Below, piece by piece: positions 1-8,501 of a stretch of 41,522 nt of DNA. The stretch is from the IMG/VR virus record IMGVR_UViG_3300012944_000035, positions 1 through 41,522 of that record; one strand, 5' to 3'. How positions within the stretch are numbered: position 1 is the first letter of the stretch; each line of letters starts with the position of its first letter. The notes under the pieces were generated by a model. That model was not told the DNA's origin, did no database searches, and worked only from the letters and a program-made list of their open reading frames with translations. The DNA is from a virus. The translations under genes were made by a program, and so were the position numbers.

Positions 1-2306
1 CCGGCTTCAGCTGTCGTGAGACTAGTACCTGACGTTAGCTTCAGTGGTGCAGATCCAGCCGCTGCCGCTCCAGCACCAATGTGAACCCATGCCGTAGGCG
101 CAGGGTAAGAGGACGCCGTCGGAGGCCGGAAGTAAAAGGCGCCATAGTGTTGGCTCGGAATGTCGGCCTGGAGATCAACGAATCGGCCATTTGTAACCTC
201 ACCTCCCAACGGAAGCGCAAAACTACGGTATATCCCAGACCAGTAGACAGTCGTTCCCCACACATCGACAGACGTTCCAGCTCCAGTGGCATTATTGTTC
301 AGTGTAACTATGAGCATGACATTGTCTGTGGCGATTACGTAGGAGCCGGACGGGATGTTGGTACCGGATACGTACTGGCCAACTTGGATCTGTCCAGCAT
401 TGGTGAAAGATGTCAAATTGGCACTACCGCCAGTCACGACACATGGCCAGTTCGTCTTGCCCCACGATGTGTTGCCCGTATTTCCGAAAAGATCCAAGTT
501 AATGCCGGCTGTTCGCGTCGTAAGACTGTAGGACTTGTTAGCCGTGTCCATGGTCAGATTGAGACCATTCATAGCTTGCGTCTTACCAGTCCCAGAGGAC
601 ACAACACTGAGGGCACCCGATATTTGGGTATTTACAAAAGTGTCCCCCATGTTGCTCGCGCCGCCACGCGCCCCGCCACGGAACCCAGCGATCAAATTTG
701 CCGTTGATCCCGTAGCAGTAATTTGGATAGTGGCACTCATATCCAAACCAAGACAATCGCCCACCGACACGCTGCTACCGGAGGTTATCGCAGGACTAAC
801 GGTAAAAAATGCCCCTACAAAACTAGGAGAATTACTTGTTATAGAACTACCACCTGTAATTTGGCAAAGTAAGGCACGATAGGTTGCAGTAGAGCCACCA
901 ACAGCAGTAACACTGGGAGTGAGTCTTGCAAGATTGACCACGCCTGTTATTGCGGAAAGTACGTCAGAGACAACTAATTTCTGCCCTAGCTGATATGCGC
1001 CAGTTCCAATGCTCAGCCGTCCTGAAATAGCAACGTCATCGCTATTCCCAGTTTGGGTAGCCGTCCCAATCCGCTGCCCAGTGGCCCGATTCAGTGCCGC
1101 GGTATTCAGCAAAAGATACTGCGTGTGATCGTCAGCTGAGAGCCCGGTCAGCGCACTGTGCGACAACGTCACGCTGGTCGCTGTGTCACTCCACGTCATC
1201 CCGAAGAAATCGATCGTGCGTGTGAGGTTAGAAGCCGGCCAATTGGCACCCATCGTAATCTGCGTGGGAGAATCCACAGACAGCACGTGCATGTTCTCGG
1301 GAAGAGAGTACGCATTCAGCGTCTCCCTCATCCGCATTCCCTTCACAATACCTGTAGTGCTCGCCATCGTGGCAGTGGGACTCGACAGCGTAAACGTGCA
1401 GCTCTGTGTCACCACCGCATGCCAGATCGGGAAGGAGTTCGTCGCCGGCGCAGCCAGCGTGCCTTGCGCCGTCCCGAACATTGCGTAGAGTTCCTTCCCC
1501 GAAGACGATCCGAAGACTGGTGTTCCCGGCTCGAAGGGAGTCGTGTCGGTATGGTCGCTCTTCAAGATACACCACACGTGGGTGCGGTCCCGTACCCCCA
1601 CCCCACTATCTTTGTAGTCGAGCCCTGGGATCTGGAGTGACGGCACCACGCCCGTGAGGGTGGTCGGTGTCACGGCGCTGCCGCCCCCGGCGGGATAGCC
1701 GCTACCCCACGCGAACTGAAGAACACTCGTCCTCCCCGCGTTGATGATCCCGCTTCCGCCCACGGTGTCTTCGAGCTTCAGGTAGCAGTCGTTGTTCAAC
1801 GTCTTCTTCGACAGCGACTGGTAGTCGTCCTGGTCCACGAAGTAGTGGAGTCCCGTGGACGGTCCCGTGTTGATCTCCGTGAACGACGGAAACGCCCAGT
1901 ACCGCTTTTGGGCCGAAGCGGTAGTACCGACTCGGGAGCCCTGGATGCCGAGGAACACCCGCGCCGGCTGAGCAGAACCGTCGCTGGTCGTTGCCCGAAG
2001 AGAAAGAGTCCTCTCTGTCGTCGGTGCAGAGTCGCTGTACGCAAGCCCGAAGGCGTCGAAGGACACCGGGCCGAGCGACATCTGCTCGTGGGAGCGGCCT
2101 GGAAGATAGAGGAAGGCTCCCGTATCGATTCCTGTCGGAGACGGATTCGTCACCGCAGTGGGCGTTCCCGGCGGCATCTGGACGAGCCTTGCCTGATTGG
2201 TCGAGAGCTGCCGAAGCCAGTCGTCGGTCCCCTGCAACTCGCGGCGAAGCTGAGGATCGGTAATGGCCCCGATCCTCATCGGCCGGTAGCTCCTCATACC
2301 GCTCAT
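1..2306 (-). CDS. Tail fibre / receptor-binding appendage protein, 3' end cut off by the window
   Basis: Reading leftward from an ATG at 2306 the frame is open to the edge (768 codons, no stop). The start overlaps the stop of the upstream gene as ATGA. The N-terminus (about residues 15-40) is helical, as expected for a virion-attachment segment. The rest is Ser/Thr/Gly-rich beta-type sequence. Around the middle is a DDHTQYLLL motif, common in phage fibre proteins, and near the cut end is APLKLTSGTSLTTAEAG, a hallmark of phage fibre or structural proteins that normally precedes a further C-terminal part. Its place after the head-tail adaptor and large tail protein fits a fibre. Inference: host recognition. 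Substrate and enzymatic activity cannot be read. Confidence 0.82.
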   Translation of the reverse strand, partial: MSGMRSYRPMRIGAITDPQLRRELQGTDDWLRQLSTNQARLVQMPPGTPTAVTNPSPTGIDTGAFLYLPGRSHEQMSLGPVSFDAFGLAYSDSAPTTERTLSLRATTSDGSAQPARVFLGIQGSRVGTTASAQKRYWAFPSFTEINTGPSTGLHYFVDQDDYQSLSKKTLNNDCYLKLEDTVGGSGIINAGRTSVLQFAWGSGYPAGGGSAVTPTTLTGVVPSLQIPGLDYKDSGVGVRDRTHVWCILKSDHTDTTPFEPGTPVFGSSSGKELYAMFGTAQGTLAAPATNSFPIWHAVVTQSCTFTLSSPTATMASTTGIVKGMRMRETLNAYSLPENMHVLSVDSPTQITMGANWPASNLTRTIDFFGMTWSDTATSVTLSHSALTGLSADDHTQYLLLNTAALNRATGQRIGTATQTGNSDDVAISGRLSIGTGAYQLGQKLVVSDVLSAITGVVNLARLTPSVTAVGGSTATYRALLCQITGGSSITSNSPSFVGAFFTVSPAITSGSSVSVGDCLGLDMSATIQITATGSTANLIAGFRGGARGGASNMGDTFVNTQISGALSVVSSGTGKTQAMNGLNLTMDTANKSYSLTTRTAGINLDLFGNTGNTSWGKTNWPCVVTGGSANLTSFTNAGQIQVGQYVSGTNIPSGSYVIATDNVMLIVTLNNNATGAGTSVDVWGTTVYWSGIYRSFALPLGGEVTNGRFVDLQADIPSQHYGAFYFRPPTASSYPAPTAWVHIGAGAAAAGSAPLKLTSGTSLTTAEA

Positions 2307-4750
2307 GTGCGGCTCTCCGGGAGACCGTGACCAGTTAGCTCCATCGCCAGAGCCGTGAGACGAACCGCTCCTCCGCCATTTGTTCCCGGCTCAGAGAGCT
2401 GGACTTGCAGTGATCCGAAGATATGCGACCACGCAATCATCGCTGCGCCGCCGTTAGTATTTGCGAAGGTCTTTGCTGCCCGCGTCACTTGGGCCGCCGA
2501 GTCGGTCCTCGTGATCGGCGTCACGGTGACTGTCCCCACGGGACTGTCAGCCCGGTGTCTCACGTACATCGAGTTCATCGTGATCTGGTCGGCAAACCCG
2601 CCTGGGTACATCTCCCTCGTCTGCACAGCGAAAGGAATCGTCCCTCCCGCGTTGTGGTCGTAGCCGCGATCCTCCACATACACAAAGCCGCCGCTCTGCC
2701 CAGTAAGGAGAACGTCCGCCCCGGACAGACGTGCAAGACAGGCCGAGAACGCCGCGACATCGATCGGCCCCGTCGCCTTGAACGACCCGTCCTCCTTCCG
2801 GTGCTGCGTGTTGTAGTGATAGACCAGCGCCTTGTTCACCCCCGAGACGGTGTAGTAGAGCCATAGCTGCTCCAGAATAGGGAAGTTAACGAGAATGGAG
2901 GCCTTCAACGACGACGCCGTTACCGTGGTTCTCCAGTCAAGATCCTTGTTCAGAACCTTCGTCTGGAAGGCGTCTGTTGCATGAAGGCCCTCGTGAGCGA
3001 CGTAACCCAGGAGGAGCGGTCCGCCGTCCGGAGAGAACAACGTCCCCGCCATGGGACCCACGATCCCATGGCTCTCCGATATAGCCTCGAAGCATCGGCC
3101 TCGGTCGAACTCGGCATCGGTCTCCCGCGGGAAGTAGTTCAGCCTGTAGAGCTGGTGGGACAACGCCACGACGGTCTTGTTTCCGACCCGCCGAATCAAC
3201 GTGACCTCGTCCCGTTCTTTCGTCTCAAAGTTCACGAAGTACGGGCCGGGGAAAGAGTCCACCTCGTCGGGAAGAGAGGCCCTCAACATGGAGGGATCCT
3301 GCACATCGTTCAATAGCAACTGCCCCTCGAAGATATCCCCCGTACTGGCCGTCGGCGGCGGCATGTCGGCTGGGTAGACCGTCACAATGCCGGCCTCGGC
3401 GACCGTGACGACGCGGAACGCCTTCCCTTCTAGGTTGACTGGTCTCGTCGAACCGGTGGAGTGGACGGCAATCTTCACCCAGTCCACATCCAGCGTGGCG
3501 TTAGAGGCCCCCACGTACTCTTGCCCGTACTTGAAACGGATGCCGAAGGAGGCGTTCGCATTCAGGTCGGCCAACGCCCAACTGCTCCGCCCCCACAGGT
3601 TGTGGGGATCCCCAATAATCACAGTGACATATCCGCTGGTAACGCCTTGTATCTGTCGGATTACAGGAGCAGTGGTGTTGTTCCCAGGAAAGAAGTTCGT
3701 CCCGTTGTAGGTCAGGTCCATGATGAGCAGCGGGCTGTTCGACCCGAGGAAGAACTTCGGAGTGAAGCCCGTCATCTTGAGCCGAATGGCTACTTCAAAA
3801 CCGGTAATCGTGCCGCTCACGCCAGAGAACCCGAATGTGTTGAGCAGCACGCTAGCCAGGTTCGTCGAAGTGGTCATTCCTGCGTTGTCGGTATTCGAGA
3901 ACACGTTACTGGTGTTCGTCCATCCAGTAGCCCCGTTTGCCGTAGGGAGACGTCCCGCCACAAGGGCTTGGTTTCCAATCAGTGCCGTCGTGTTGGAGAT
4001 GTCCTGCTCTGCCACCTGGTGGAAGTCGCTCAGAAGAGGAATCGGCGTCTCCGTCACCGTTGGCCCAGCCATATAGACGCGCCACTGGGTTGCGTTTGGG
4101 TTCGACAGTGTGGATCTCGTCACCGTGACTTGCTGCGACGCCACCGCGGTGACATTCACACTTTGCGGCGTGCCTGTGAAAGCGCTCTCCAGCTCATCGC
4201 CGTTTAACGCATCGATGAAGACTTCCGTCGTGAAGAAATGGAAGAAGCCGGTCCCGAGCTGCGTGGACCAGGCGCCGGCACTGATCGCCGGCGGCGTGGT
4301 GAGTTCCGGCACCGGCACCATTCCGTGGTTCCGGAACGTGCCGTCTCCCTTGACGACCTGGTTCTGTCCCGCGCCGATTAGCAGGTAGTGCTTGTTAGCG
4401 TACTGGATGGAGTCCATCGACTGGCCTGATCCCACGGAAGAGATCGGCGTCAGCGTGGAGAAATCTCCCGTCTCGGCGGCAAAGGTGCTGAGACGGATGC
4501 TGCTTGCCTCGTGCGCCGCCACAATGGCCGTGGCGTCGTCAAACTCTAAGTATCTGAGCCCCTTTACATTGCCGGCAGAACCCAGAGCCACAGTGTTATA
4601 CTTTGTTCTGCCTTTGACCTTGTGGATTGCGGAGTCGTTGGGGAGGTAATAGGCGTTGTTAGCGAGGGTCAGCTCGCCCGGCGTCAGCGTAGCGGGGTCT
4701 CGTGCGGTTACAAGGCCGCCATCAAGGGGCTCAGGTGTGAGTTCTGGCAA
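2303..4750 (-). CDS. Large phage structural (tail) protein, 815 aa
   Basis: The protein starts with a TTG at 4750, ten bases after the stop of the upstream adaptor gene; no better in-frame ATG or GTG lies near. The N-terminal part (LTPGELTLANNAYYLPND, then GRTKYN) resembles the opening of podophage tail proteins that coat the portal-tail ring. The remainder is rich in beta-strand-like repeats with short GxxxLL and DGT turns, suggesting a propeller or beta-sandwich body with a jelly-roll-like insert. No enzyme motif is visible. It sits between a P22 gp4-like adaptor and the fibre, so a tail-hub or DNA-stabilising role is the best inference. The exact family is not certain. Confidence 0.7.
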   Translation of the reverse strand: MPELTPEPLDGGLVTARDPATLTPGELTLANNAYYLPNDSAIHKVKGRTKYNTVALGSAGNVKGLRYLEFDDATAIVAAHEASSIRLSTFAAETGDFSTLTPISSVGSGQSMDSIQYANKHYLLIGAGQNQVVKGDGTFRNHGMVPVPELTTPPAISAGAWSTQLGTGFFHFFTTEVFIDALNGDELESAFTGTPQSVNVTAVASQQVTVTRSTLSNPNATQWRVYMAGPTVTETPIPLLSDFHQVAEQDISNTTALIGNQALVAGRLPTANGATGWTNTSNVFSNTDNAGMTTSTNLASVLLNTFGFSGVSGTITGFEVAIRLKMTGFTPKFFLGSNSPLLIMDLTYNGTNFFPGNNTTAPVIRQIQGVTSGYVTVIIGDPHNLWGRSSWALADLNANASFGIRFKYGQEYVGASNATLDVDWVKIAVHSTGSTRPVNLEGKAFRVVTVAEAGIVTVYPADMPPPTASTGDIFEGQLLLNDVQDPSMLRASLPDEVDSFPGPYFVNFETKERDEVTLIRRVGNKTVVALSHQLYRLNYFPRETDAEFDRGRCFEAISESHGIVGPMAGTLFSPDGGPLLLGYVAHEGLHATDAFQTKVLNKDLDWRTTVTASSLKASILVNFPILEQLWLYYTVSGVNKALVYHYNTQHRKEDGSFKATGPIDVAAFSACLARLSGADVLLTGQSGGFVYVEDRGYDHNAGGTIPFAVQTREMYPGGFADQITMNSMYVRHRADSPVGTVTVTPITRTDSAAQVTRAAKTFANTNGGAAMIAWSHIFGSLQVQLSEPGTNGGGAVRLTALAMELTGHGLPESRT

Positions 4751-4760
4751 GGGCTACCGC

Positions 4761-5681
4761 CTACCACCACCCTTCGAGAATAGCGTCCGAGGAGTCAATT
4801 TGCCGGAACTGCCCGTGATCGACGTGCGGAATCAGAAGAATATCATTGTCGGCAGAGCCCTGAGTGTCATCCCAGATTGCCCTGCGAAGCAAATGTTCAG
4901 CCCTTTCCTTTGCTTCCCCGGTCCGTGGATTCTCCGAGTCCAGATCCTTCAAGTAGTTGTATCGGCCCAGCTCTAGAAGCGCGTAGACGTACCGATCCGG
5001 GACGTCTAGATTCAGAGCATCAGAATTGGTTTCAGCAATCGGCCGGTGATACCGTACCCGGAGCGTCTCCGCAGAACTCGGAATAGGGAAAAGACGCACC
5101 TTTCCGTTCTGTGTACTTGTCGAAAAGGATGCCGTGTTGAACACATTGTAGAGGCCGGGCTCTCCTCCTACGCTCAGGTTCGAGAACATCCGATCGATCC
5201 GTCTCTGGTCGCGGAACTCAAGACGTTTGTTGTTGATAAGAAGCCGCGCCGAGTACGGTCGCTTTACCGGTGACGGCAGGTTGTAGGTATCGAAAGTCGC
5301 CCTTACCGGAATGTCAGCGGAGAAAACCAACGTCTCCGGGCCGTTATTGGCGCCTCCCGAGACAGTTACAACCGTCGTCGAGACGATAGCCGTCACGGTG
5401 ACCGTCCCGATCGTGGCTCCGACGGCAGTCTGTCCAACATTGACGGCGGCGAAACCATCAGCCGTTGCCGTCGTAAGTGTATTACCCAGCGTCTGCGTAC
5501 AAGCGGCAACGGAAAAGCCGTTACTGGTGTCCATCAAAAGAAAAGACCAGTCGTTCCGGATATTCCACTCTTGCAGGGCCGCGAAAAGGGCGTCCTGCGC
5601 CTGAGCCAGCCGGTCCGTATCGGAAGATCCAGAAAGGGCTCTTGCGATGTACGTCTTCGCATTGCCCCTCGTCATCGCCAT
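4761..5681 (-). CDS. Head-tail adaptor / tail accessory protein, P22 gp4-like
   Basis: 306 aa starting MAMTRGNAKTYIARAL. The N-terminal helices (1-50) are followed by a Thr/Val-rich beta insert (about 55-125), a segment with KVRLFPIPSSAETLRVRY, and C-terminal helices with DVPDRYVYALLELGRYNYL and a charged KERAEHLLRRAI stretch. This helix - LFPIP...LRVRY - C-terminal helix order is typical of podophage adaptors that bind under the portal and close the channel after packaging. The gene directly follows the glycosyltransferase (stop 5682) and precedes the large tail protein. The beta insert is larger than in minimal adaptors. Function is from family resemblance and position. Confidence 0.7.
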   Translation of the reverse strand: MAMTRGNAKTYIARALSGSSDTDRLAQAQDALFAALQEWNIRNDWSFLLMDTSNGFSVAACTQTLGNTLTTATADGFAAVNVGQTAVGATIGTVTVTAIVSTTVVTVSGGANNGPETLVFSADIPVRATFDTYNLPSPVKRPYSARLLINNKRLEFRDQRRIDRMFSNLSVGGEPGLYNVFNTASFSTSTQNGKVRLFPIPSSAETLRVRYHRPIAETNSDALNLDVPDRYVYALLELGRYNYLKDLDSENPRTGEAKERAEHLLRRAIWDDTQGSADNDILLIPHVDHGQFRQIDSSDAILEGWW

Positions 5682-6995
5682 TTAGGCCGCCAGGGCGACG
5701 CGCTTACGCGCGCGTAAATGTTGGTAGAACTCGAAAAGGCCGGGAACCGTCTTCTCGTAGTGCCGATTGGCGATCACCCAGGAGCGCGCTTCGCGAGCGA
5801 GTGTCTTCCGCAGCTGTACGTTCTCGATGAGGGCGCTCAGTTTTTCGACGAACTCTTCGGGACTGCTGTAGAGGAGCCCGGTCTTTCCGTCTTCAATCTC
5901 GTCACTGTAGGGAGCCGCTTTTGCCGCGAGCGTTGCTTCCGGCTCGAAGGGAAGGACGGACTCGTACCACTTGATGGCACTTTTCCCCTTGTTGAAGACA
6001 TTGTCCACGAGGGGACAGAGGTTGATGTCCACGTCCACGATGCCCCGCATCGGCTTGTAGGCGTCATACGGGACCCAACTCTTCAGTTCCAGTTGCTCCT
6101 TCGGGATGTTGTCGTGGATCCACGGGTAGTGAGTCCCCCAGATGACGAACTTGACCTTCGGATACTTCAACGCAATGGTTCTGACCGCGTCCCGGAGCGG
6201 GAACCAATCCACCATGTGGGACGCACCACCTTGCCACATGATGCGGACCGCCCCTTCGGGGCGCGGAACAAGCTGCGGCGCAGGGTAGTCCTCCGGGATC
6301 ACCGAGTTCGGGAAGATGTACACGTCCTTCGCGCCTAGTTCTCGGTAGAACTCGGCCAGTGCCGGCGACGGCACAGTGACGCCATCGGCCCTTCGGGCCG
6401 TGTCGAAGACTTGGTTAACTCTCCGCCAGTTCCGCTCTACGTCGAACGTGACGACCTCGTGCTGCACCTCGTGCCTTGTGACACCGTCCTCCCAGAGGAT
6501 GACGTCCGTACCGTCCGGAAAGGTCGTCACGAGCCGGTCGCCATTCTTCAACGGCGTGCCGTCGTAAGCCCGAACGCCCAGATGCACAAAGGCCGGGTTG
6601 AACGGGTGTGTGTAGTCGATCCGGTCGTCAAGGTCGAAGACGAACGACGGAGGGAAAATCACCTCGTTGCCGTCATCCGTCTTTCCCGACCTCATGTTCG
6701 AGAGAGCATTGAGCACCGCCTCGACAGAGCCGCCAGAAAGAGCGAAGTTCAGGATGATCTCCGCAGAAAAGAGAGCCCCAATCGACTCGTCTACGGCTCC
6801 ACGGCCCGCGTCTACAAATGCCTCTGCAAGGCCGAGCTTGAAGAGGCCCCGAGTCGGGACTTCCACACGGTAGTAAAGGCAGCCGTTGTTCTCCCCCATC
6901 GATTTGGCGTAGACCCCAAACTTCGGGCGACTGCGCCTCCGAGACGGGTCTTTGAACGCCTCTTCCGACGGCACTCCGTCCTTGTGCTCGGTCAT
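5682..6995 (-). CDS. GT-B glycosyltransferase (GT4-like) in the virion gene cluster
   Basis: 437 aa from the ATG at 6995, which overlaps the previous stop as ATGA; a longer upstream extension would lie inside the preceding gene and is rejected. The N-terminal half carries GVYAKSMGENNGCLYYRVEVP, as in glycosyltransferases acting on phage or cell-surface glycans. The C-terminal half has the GT4 donor-site pattern: FNKGKSAIKWYES, then EPEATLAAKAAPYSDEIEDG followed by KTGLLY. A long C-terminal helix follows. Likely transfers a nucleotide-sugar-derived hexose. The acceptor is unknown; capsid or tail decoration is plausible because it lies between head-completion genes, but this is inference. Confidence 0.8.
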   Translation of the reverse strand: MTEHKDGVPSEEAFKDPSRRRSRPKFGVYAKSMGENNGCLYYRVEVPTRGLFKLGLAEAFVDAGRGAVDESIGALFSAEIILNFALSGGSVEAVLNALSNMRSGKTDDGNEVIFPPSFVFDLDDRIDYTHPFNPAFVHLGVRAYDGTPLKNGDRLVTTFPDGTDVILWEDGVTRHEVQHEVVTFDVERNWRRVNQVFDTARRADGVTVPSPALAEFYRELGAKDVYIFPNSVIPEDYPAPQLVPRPEGAVRIMWQGGASHMVDWFPLRDAVRTIALKYPKVKFVIWGTHYPWIHDNIPKEQLELKSWVPYDAYKPMRGIVDVDINLCPLVDNVFNKGKSAIKWYESVLPFEPEATLAAKAAPYSDEIEDGKTGLLYSSPEEFVEKLSALIENVQLRKTLAREARSWVIANRHYEKTVPGLFEFYQHLRARKRVALAA

Positions 6996-7324
6996 TTCGA
7001 CACCGACGTGACAACGTATTCGGGGTGAGTGGCGAAGAAGCGCATCACTTTCCGCTGATCTTCCCAGAACTCGGGGTCGATCTCTTGAATCGCCATCTTG
7101 ACCGAGATCGGCACAGTACCGAGATACTGCGCCGTCCCGTTCTTCCACCAGCCAGTAGAACCTGTCTTCGGCCCTTTCGTTCCGAGATCGGCCAATGCTC
7201 CGCGTTGTTCTTTGATCCCCTCGAAGAACGTCGCCAGGCGGGGAACCCGCCTGGTCAATTCCTCCGGCTCAAGGACTTGGTTGATGAACTTCTCATCGGC
7301 CATGTTCAGGCTGTAAGTCGGCAT
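6992..7324 (-). CDS. Hypothetical phage protein, 110 aa
   Basis: Starts MPTYSLNMADEKFINQVLEP and ends in TGA overlapping the glycosyltransferase ATG. Mostly helical with an aromatic, Gly-rich middle (GSTGWWKNGTAQYLGT) and an acidic stretch EIDPEFWEDQRKV. No signal peptide, membrane segment or catalytic motif is seen. It lies in the run of small genes after the capsid gene, where head-decoration and head-completion proteins usually lie. I do not recognise the family. Confidence 0.75.
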   Translation of the reverse strand: MPTYSLNMADEKFINQVLEPEELTRRVPRLATFFEGIKEQRGALADLGTKGPKTGSTGWWKNGTAQYLGTVPISVKMAIQEIDPEFWEDQRKVMRFFATHPEYVVTSVSK

Positions 7325-7561
7325 CTAGTTGCCTTTCGTTCTCGTGGGCCGCGGGGCGCGCGGGGCAGGAGGGGCTCCATTAATCATGTTCTCGAAGTCC
7401 GACGTCCCGCCGATCGCGTCTACCATCGCCTTGGTTTGGGCATTGTCGTAGTTGGCTTTTGCGAACTGCTTTGCCCCGGTCTGAGAAGCCGTAAAGTTGC
7501 CCGTGCTGAACTGCTTGGCAGCCTTTTTTACGAACGCTGCCCTGGCATCTCCGTTTGCCAT
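7325..7561 (-). CDS. Small basic hypothetical protein, 78 aa
   Basis: MANGDARAAFVKKAAKQF start, Ala/Lys/Gln-rich helical body and a proline-rich basic tail (PPAPRAPRPTRTKGN). Its stop abuts the start of the next gene (7324) and its start overlaps the stop of the gene before by one base, so it is translationally coupled. Composition resembles small structural or DNA-contacting phage proteins. No family recognised. Confidence 0.7.
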   Translation of the reverse strand: MANGDARAAFVKKAAKQFSTGNFTASQTGAKQFAKANYDNAQTKAMVDAIGGTSDFENMINGAPPAPRAPRPTRTKGN

Positions 7562-7764
7562 TACGCCACTCCTCCAGCGGGCTTCGCCCGCTTGGGACGT
7601 GTCCGCGTTTGTGCGATGACTGTGTCAACACCCGGCTGGCTCTCTCCCGGCGCCCACATCGTGGTATCCGGCGGAGAGAGCGCCTTGAGCCGGTCTTTGG
7701 CCTTTCGGCTCAGCTCTCGAATGAGATCTTGATCGCTCTGTTTCCTGTACTTCAGGTCAGCCAC
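7561..7764 (-). CDS. Small hypothetical protein, 67 aa
   Basis: Starts with GTG at 7764 and overlaps the previous stop by eight bases. Helical N-terminus (KYRKQSDQDLIRELSRKAKD) and a basic C-terminus ending RPKRAKPAGGVA. The part coding for KRAKPAGG is a perfect 7-bp hairpin in the DNA (7576-7592), one of many in this genome. Function unknown. Confidence 0.65.
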   Translation of the reverse strand: MADLKYRKQSDQDLIRELSRKAKDRLKALSPPDTTMWAPGESQPGVDTVIAQTRTRPKRAKPAGGVA

Positions 7765-7918
7765 GGCGCGCCGTCCTTGTGGGCTTCTTCCCCACCCGTT
7801 CTGGCAGTTTCATCCCCTTTGACGCCTGGTCGTACTCCTTCACTGTGGCAGCGTCGATCTCGCCCCTGGCGAGCATCGCGTGGAACTTGCGCTCCTGTGC
7901 CAGGCTCTTGTACGGCAC
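7757..7918 (-). CDS. Short phage protein with PYKSLAQERKFHAML motif, 53 aa
   Basis: A 53-codon frame from GTG at 7918, one base after the previous stop, to TGA at 7757-7759 overlapping the next start. The sequence runs PYKSLAQERKFHAMLARGEI and then TVKEYDQASKGMKLPERVGK. Short proteins of the form YKS-AQ-RKFHA-L...WD.A....LPE are very common in phage structural regions. No enzymatic function is known to me. The in-frame match to that motif, the coupling at both ends and the lack of any other gene in this space support it. Confidence 0.72.
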   Translation of the reverse strand: MPYKSLAQERKFHAMLARGEIDAATVKEYDQASKGMKLPERVGKKPTRTARRG

Positions 7919-7919
7919 G

Positions 7920-8147
7920 TCAGTGGCCTTTGCGGCCTGCAGCTGCCATTGCTTGGAACCGGGCCTTCCCGTACTTCCGGCGGCCTATGGCCGCCGCGAC
8001 GGCACCCGGATTCGTTGCTCCACTCGCTGCCGCTGACGCCTTAACCGCCGCAAATCGTCCGCCCTCGCCGGGGGCAGAGTTGGCCTTGGCCTGCTGATAG
8101 TTAGCCCGAGCAGCCTGCCGAACAGCTGGACTAGCGCGCTTTGCCAT
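7920..8147 (-). CDS. Small basic Ala-rich protein, 75 aa
   Basis: MAKRASPAVRQAARANYQQ start; Ala/Lys/Arg/Gln-rich throughout, low complexity, ends AAAGRKGH. The repeated AA(R/K) pattern suggests a helical or disordered basic peptide, as in phage head-minor or DNA-condensing proteins. It sits two genes downstream of the capsid gene. No family recognised. Confidence 0.68.
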   Translation of the reverse strand: MAKRASPAVRQAARANYQQAKANSAPGEGGRFAAVKASAAASGATNPGAVAAAIGRRKYGKARFQAMAAAGRKGH

Positions 8148-8148
8148 C

Positions 8149-8403
8149 TCAGTTCCAACCTCCGCCTGGGAAAGGATTCCCCTTCTGGGCAGAAACGCCT
8201 TCCACCGTATCGTTGTCGTCGGTCGGTGCCTTCACAGCCGTCCAGCCAGAATTGCCCTGGGTGTCGCCGGGAGCTTCAACTACTTCCATTGGTCCCTGAG
8301 ACACTAAGCCGGGCTCGATATAGCTGGTCGGAATACCGTGATCTGCAACTAGGAAATCCTCTTCTTGGATCTCCTTTACTCCGGTCCGATATGGCTTCGC
8401 CAT
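8149..8403 (-). CDS. Hypothetical head-region protein, 84 aa, acidic
   Basis: Starts MAKPYRTGVKEIQEEDF after a strong ribosome-binding site (GGAGG about six bases before ATG). Acidic, Gly/Pro-rich, probably extended or beta, ending NPFPGGGWN. It is the first gene downstream of the capsid gene, after an 84-base hairpin-rich spacer. This is a usual place for a head decoration protein, but nothing in the sequence proves that. Confidence 0.68.
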   Translation of the reverse strand: MAKPYRTGVKEIQEEDFLVADHGIPTSYIEPGLVSQGPMEVVEAPGDTQGNSGWTAVKAPTDDNDTVEGVSAQKGNPFPGGGWN

Positions 8404-8501
8404 TTGAACCTCCGTTCAGAGGTGCGGCGCGGGCCGGCAGCCCGCACCGCTCTCCTCCAACTGGGCCTTCCCTGGCCCACGTCACTGCTACGCAGTGACG
8501 T
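8404..8501 (-). terminator. Hairpin cluster after the major capsid gene
   Basis: Three structures follow each other. ACGTCACTGC/GCAGTGACGT with loop TAC (8479-8501, 10 bp) contains the capsid stop codon. TGGGCC/GGCCCA with a 6-nt loop lies at 8462-8479, and a GC-rich imperfect stem around 8425-8450. No clear U-tract follows, so partial termination or mRNA end protection for the abundant capsid transcript is more likely than a full terminator. The next gene still has a strong ribosome-binding site. Confidence 0.5.

Noticed and set aside
81-707. Long plus-strand frame at the left edge
   Set aside because: Opposite strand of the tail-fibre gene, which is open for 768 codons with phage fibre motifs.
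5682-7148. Longer N-terminus for the glycosyltransferase
   Set aside because: The extra 51 residues are the shadow of the upstream gene; ATG 6995 is coupled as ATGA.
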